NCBI GenBank assembly: GCA_903847545.1
Contig: CAINDZ010000322.1
Span: forward strand, 1 to 6,894
Length of the DNA stretch: 6,894 bases
Reading direction: 5' to 3'
From: an uncultured bacterium
GTDB taxonomy: Bacteria > Krumholzibacteriota > Krumholzibacteriia > LZORAL124-64-63
Position 1 is the stretch's first letter. Every line of letters begins with the position of its first letter. The notes under the pieces are model-generated. The model made no database searches and was not told where the DNA came from. It was given only the letters and a program-made list of their open reading frames with translations. Shown piece by piece: positions 5,516 through 6,894 of the stretch. The position numbers and the translations under genes are program-made.

Positions 5516-6655
5516 GTGAAGTTCGAAATCCAGCAGGAGGACCTGCAGAAGGCCCTCGATGTCATCGCCAACGTGGTCCCGAGCAAGACCACCCTGCCCA
5601 TCCTCAGCTGCGTGCTGGTGGAGGCCACGAAGGAGAGCCTGACGCTCTCGGCGACGAACCTGGACATCTCGATCACGACCTCGACGACGAAGGCCAACGT
5701 CAAGGACCCGGGTCGTGTGGCGATCCCCGCGGTGAAGTTCGTGCCGTTCGTGCGCAGCCTGCGCCCGGGCGCGGTGACCATCGCGCAGAAGGGCGACCAG
5801 CTGACGCTGACCAGCGGCAAGTCGCGCCTGACCGAGAACACGATGAACGTCGCCGACTTCCCCGCGCTGAAGAAGCCCGAGGAGAAGGCCGCGCTGGCCA
5901 TCCCCGCCGACACGCTCATCGACATGATCAACGAAACCGCCTACGCGGTGTCGCGTGACGAGACGCGGCCGGCGCTGATGGGCATCCTGTGGGAAGTGCG
6001 CGCCTCGTCGCTGACGATGGTGGCCACCGACGCCCACCGCCTGGCGCGCAGCGTCCGCCAGATGGAGTGGAAGGTCAGCGGCGACAAGAACCTGATCGTC
6101 GACACGAACGGCCTGCGGCAGATCCCGCGCATCGCGGCCGCCGCCCGTGACGAGGACGACGCGAACACCGACGTGAGCATCTTCGTCGGCGGCAGCCAAC
6201 TGTCGTTCCGCGCCGGCAGCACCGTGCTGCAGGTGCGGCTGCTCGAGGGGCCCTTCCCCGACTACCAGGCCGTGCTGCCGAAGGACAACGACAAGCACGT
6301 CACCGTCGACAAGGCCGATTTCGCGCAGGCCATCCGCCGCGTCGCCATCACCGCCGACCGCGTCACCAGCCAGATCAAGCTGGGCATCGAGGCCGGCCAC
6401 ATGGAACTGACCGCGCGCGGCACCGAGGGCAGCACCTCCGAGGACGAGATCAGCGTCGCCTACCAGGGCGACCCGATCGAGATCGGCTTCAACTACAGCT
6501 ACCTCCAGGACATCCTGAAGAACCTGCAGGCCGAGTCGGTCGTGCTCTCGCTGAAGGACGCCCAGAGCGCCGCGCTGCTGAAGCCCGTGCACGAGACGGG
6601 CGAGGAAATGGGCGTGCTCTGCCTGCTGATGCCGCTGCGGCTGGCCGGCGACTAG
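5516..6655 (+). CDS. dnaN: DNA polymerase III subunit beta (sliding clamp)
   Basis: The 379-residue beta clamp dimerises into a ring around DNA and tethers DNA polymerase III and other partners. Three repeated clamp domains fit roughly residues 1-120, 130-250 and 255-379. Diagnostic segments are KFEIQQEDLQKAL (2-14), LPILSCVLVEA (28-38), DETRPALMGI (148-157), TDAHRLA (171-177), LLEGPFPDYQAVLP (242-255) and the C-terminal LLMPLRL (370-376). Thr171, His174, Arg175 and Met372-Pro373 belong to the hydrophobic pocket that receives clamp-binding peptides. The length is slightly above the usual 366 or so; the protein ends with a short AGD tail. It starts with GTG behind a strong GGAGG. A bidirectional terminator follows 24 nt after the stop, and the next gene is convergent, so recF and gyrB do not follow directly as they do in many bacteria. 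Confidence 0.98.
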   Translation: MKFEIQQEDLQKALDVIANVVPSKTTLPILSCVLVEATKESLTLSATNLDISITTSTTKANVKDPGRVAIPAVKFVPFVRSLRPGAVTIAQKGDQLTLTSGKSRLTENTMNVADFPALKKPEEKAALAIPADTLIDMINETAYAVSRDETRPALMGILWEVRASSLTMVATDAHRLARSVRQMEWKVSGDKNLIVDTNGLRQIPRIAAAARDEDDANTDVSIFVGGSQLSFRAGSTVLQVRLLEGPFPDYQAVLPKDNDKHVTVDKADFAQAIRRVAITADRVTSQIKLGIEAGHMELTARGTEGSTSEDEISVAYQGDPIEIGFNYSYLQDILKNLQAESVVLSLKDAQSAALLKPVHETGEEMGVLCLLMPLRLAGD

Positions 6656-6679
6656 CTTCGAGGCCCGCGCGCAAGAAAA

Positions 6680-6717
6680 CGGCCCCGCTGTCGCTGTGAC
6701 GGCGGGGCCGCTTGTTT
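6680..6717. terminator. Bidirectional intrinsic terminator after dnaN
   Basis: A 13-bp stem, CGGCCCCGCTGTC (6680-6692) with GACGGCGGGGCCG (6698-6710), closed by the 5-nt loop GCTGT. One pair is a T-G wobble. On the plus strand it is followed by CTTGTTTCC, and on the minus strand by GTTTTCTTGC. It therefore can end both dnaN and the opposing gene transcript. Confidence 0.85.
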
Positions 6718-6750
6718 CCTGGCCGGCTTGTGTCGACGCGCGCGGGTGCG

Positions 6751-6770
6751 GACTTGCGCCGGCGCAAGTC
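6751..6770. repeat. 20-bp perfect palindrome
   Basis: GACTTGCGCC is followed immediately by its exact reverse complement, GGCGCAAGTC, with no spacer. It lies between the terminator and the stop of the minus-strand gene. It could be a protein dyad site or a second hairpin ending the minus-strand transcript, although no T-tract follows on either strand. Confidence 0.75.
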
Positions 6771-6790
6771 AACGTCCCGCGATGCGCTTC

Positions 6791-6894
6791 CTAACGTCCC
6801 GTCATCTTCTCCAGCCGCTCCGGGTACCGTTCGCCCCCAATCGTGATCGCCGCCGCCGCGCGGTCGATCGCCTGCAGGTCGTCGTCGGTCAGCT
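6791..6894 (-). CDS. Probable aldo/keto reductase, C-terminal end (cut by window edge)
   Basis: A minus-strand frame enters from the right edge and ends at TAG 6793-6791. The 33 visible complete codons read LTDDDLQAIDRAAA, then AITIGGERYPERLEKMTGR. The pattern LTDDDLQAID followed by a G-(E/D)-RYPE segment and a Met-rich end resembles the C-terminus of aldo/keto reductases, NADPH-dependent enzymes that reduce aldehydes and ketones. Only the tail is visible, without the TIM-barrel catalytic residues, so the substrate cannot be named. It is convergent with dnaN and, lying right of the origin, would be read against the replication fork. Confidence 0.6.
   Translation of the reverse strand, partial: LTDDDLQAIDRAAAAITIGGERYPERLEKMTGR

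Noticed and set aside
5465..6772. A 435-codon open frame on the minus strand, antisense to dnaN
   Set aside because: It is a GC-bias shadow of dnaN, low in complexity, and it crosses the bidirectional terminator. No family similarity is visible.

Overview
This window is the chromosomal replication-origin neighbourhood of a GC-rich, probably diderm (Gram-negative-type) bacterium. Two divergent gene sets flank a non-coding origin. The minus strand carries rpmH, rnpA, yidD, yidC and the start of jag (khpB). The plus strand carries dnaA and dnaN. A YidC with a large periplasmic domain argues for a diderm envelope. The order rpmH-rnpA-yidD-yidC-jag is known from deltaproteobacteria-like lineages and several other phyla. 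I cannot place the organism below that level from sequence alone.

Layout, left to right: 1-357, N-terminal part of Jag/KhpB, cut by the window edge and running into an Arg/Gly-rich linker; 354-2156, membrane insertase yidC; 2149-2439, yidD; 2564-2980, RNase P protein rnpA; 3049-3183, ribosomal protein L34 (rpmH, GTG start), with a sigma70-type promoter at 3224-3252; 3230-3621, origin segment 1, with one perfect DnaA box beside the rpmH promoter and a perfectly inverted pair of DnaA boxes before dnaA; 3622-5025, dnaA; 5026-5515, a 490-nt dnaA-dnaN spacer (origin segment 2) with a three-copy short repeat, four TTATCC cores, an A+T-rich block that looks like the DNA unwinding element, and a dnaN promoter; 5516-6655, dnaN (GTG start); 6680-6717, a bidirectional terminator; 6751-6770, a 20-bp perfect palindrome; 6791-6894, the C-terminal end of a probable aldo/keto reductase on the minus strand.

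The genes form two functional groups. DnaA binds the boxes, opens the origin, and the DnaN clamp holds the polymerase. The minus-strand operon serves translation and membrane biogenesis: L34, RNase P, YidD/YidC insertion and an RNA-binding Jag protein. Apart from the terminal reductase fragment, all genes point away from the origin, so they would be read with the replication fork. The gene content is ordinary. The points worth a second look are the origin architecture (a two-part origin with a candidate unwinding element just before dnaN), the iteron-like repeat, the RGG-type linker of Jag, and the palindrome after dnaN. I see no convincing new multi-gene system here.
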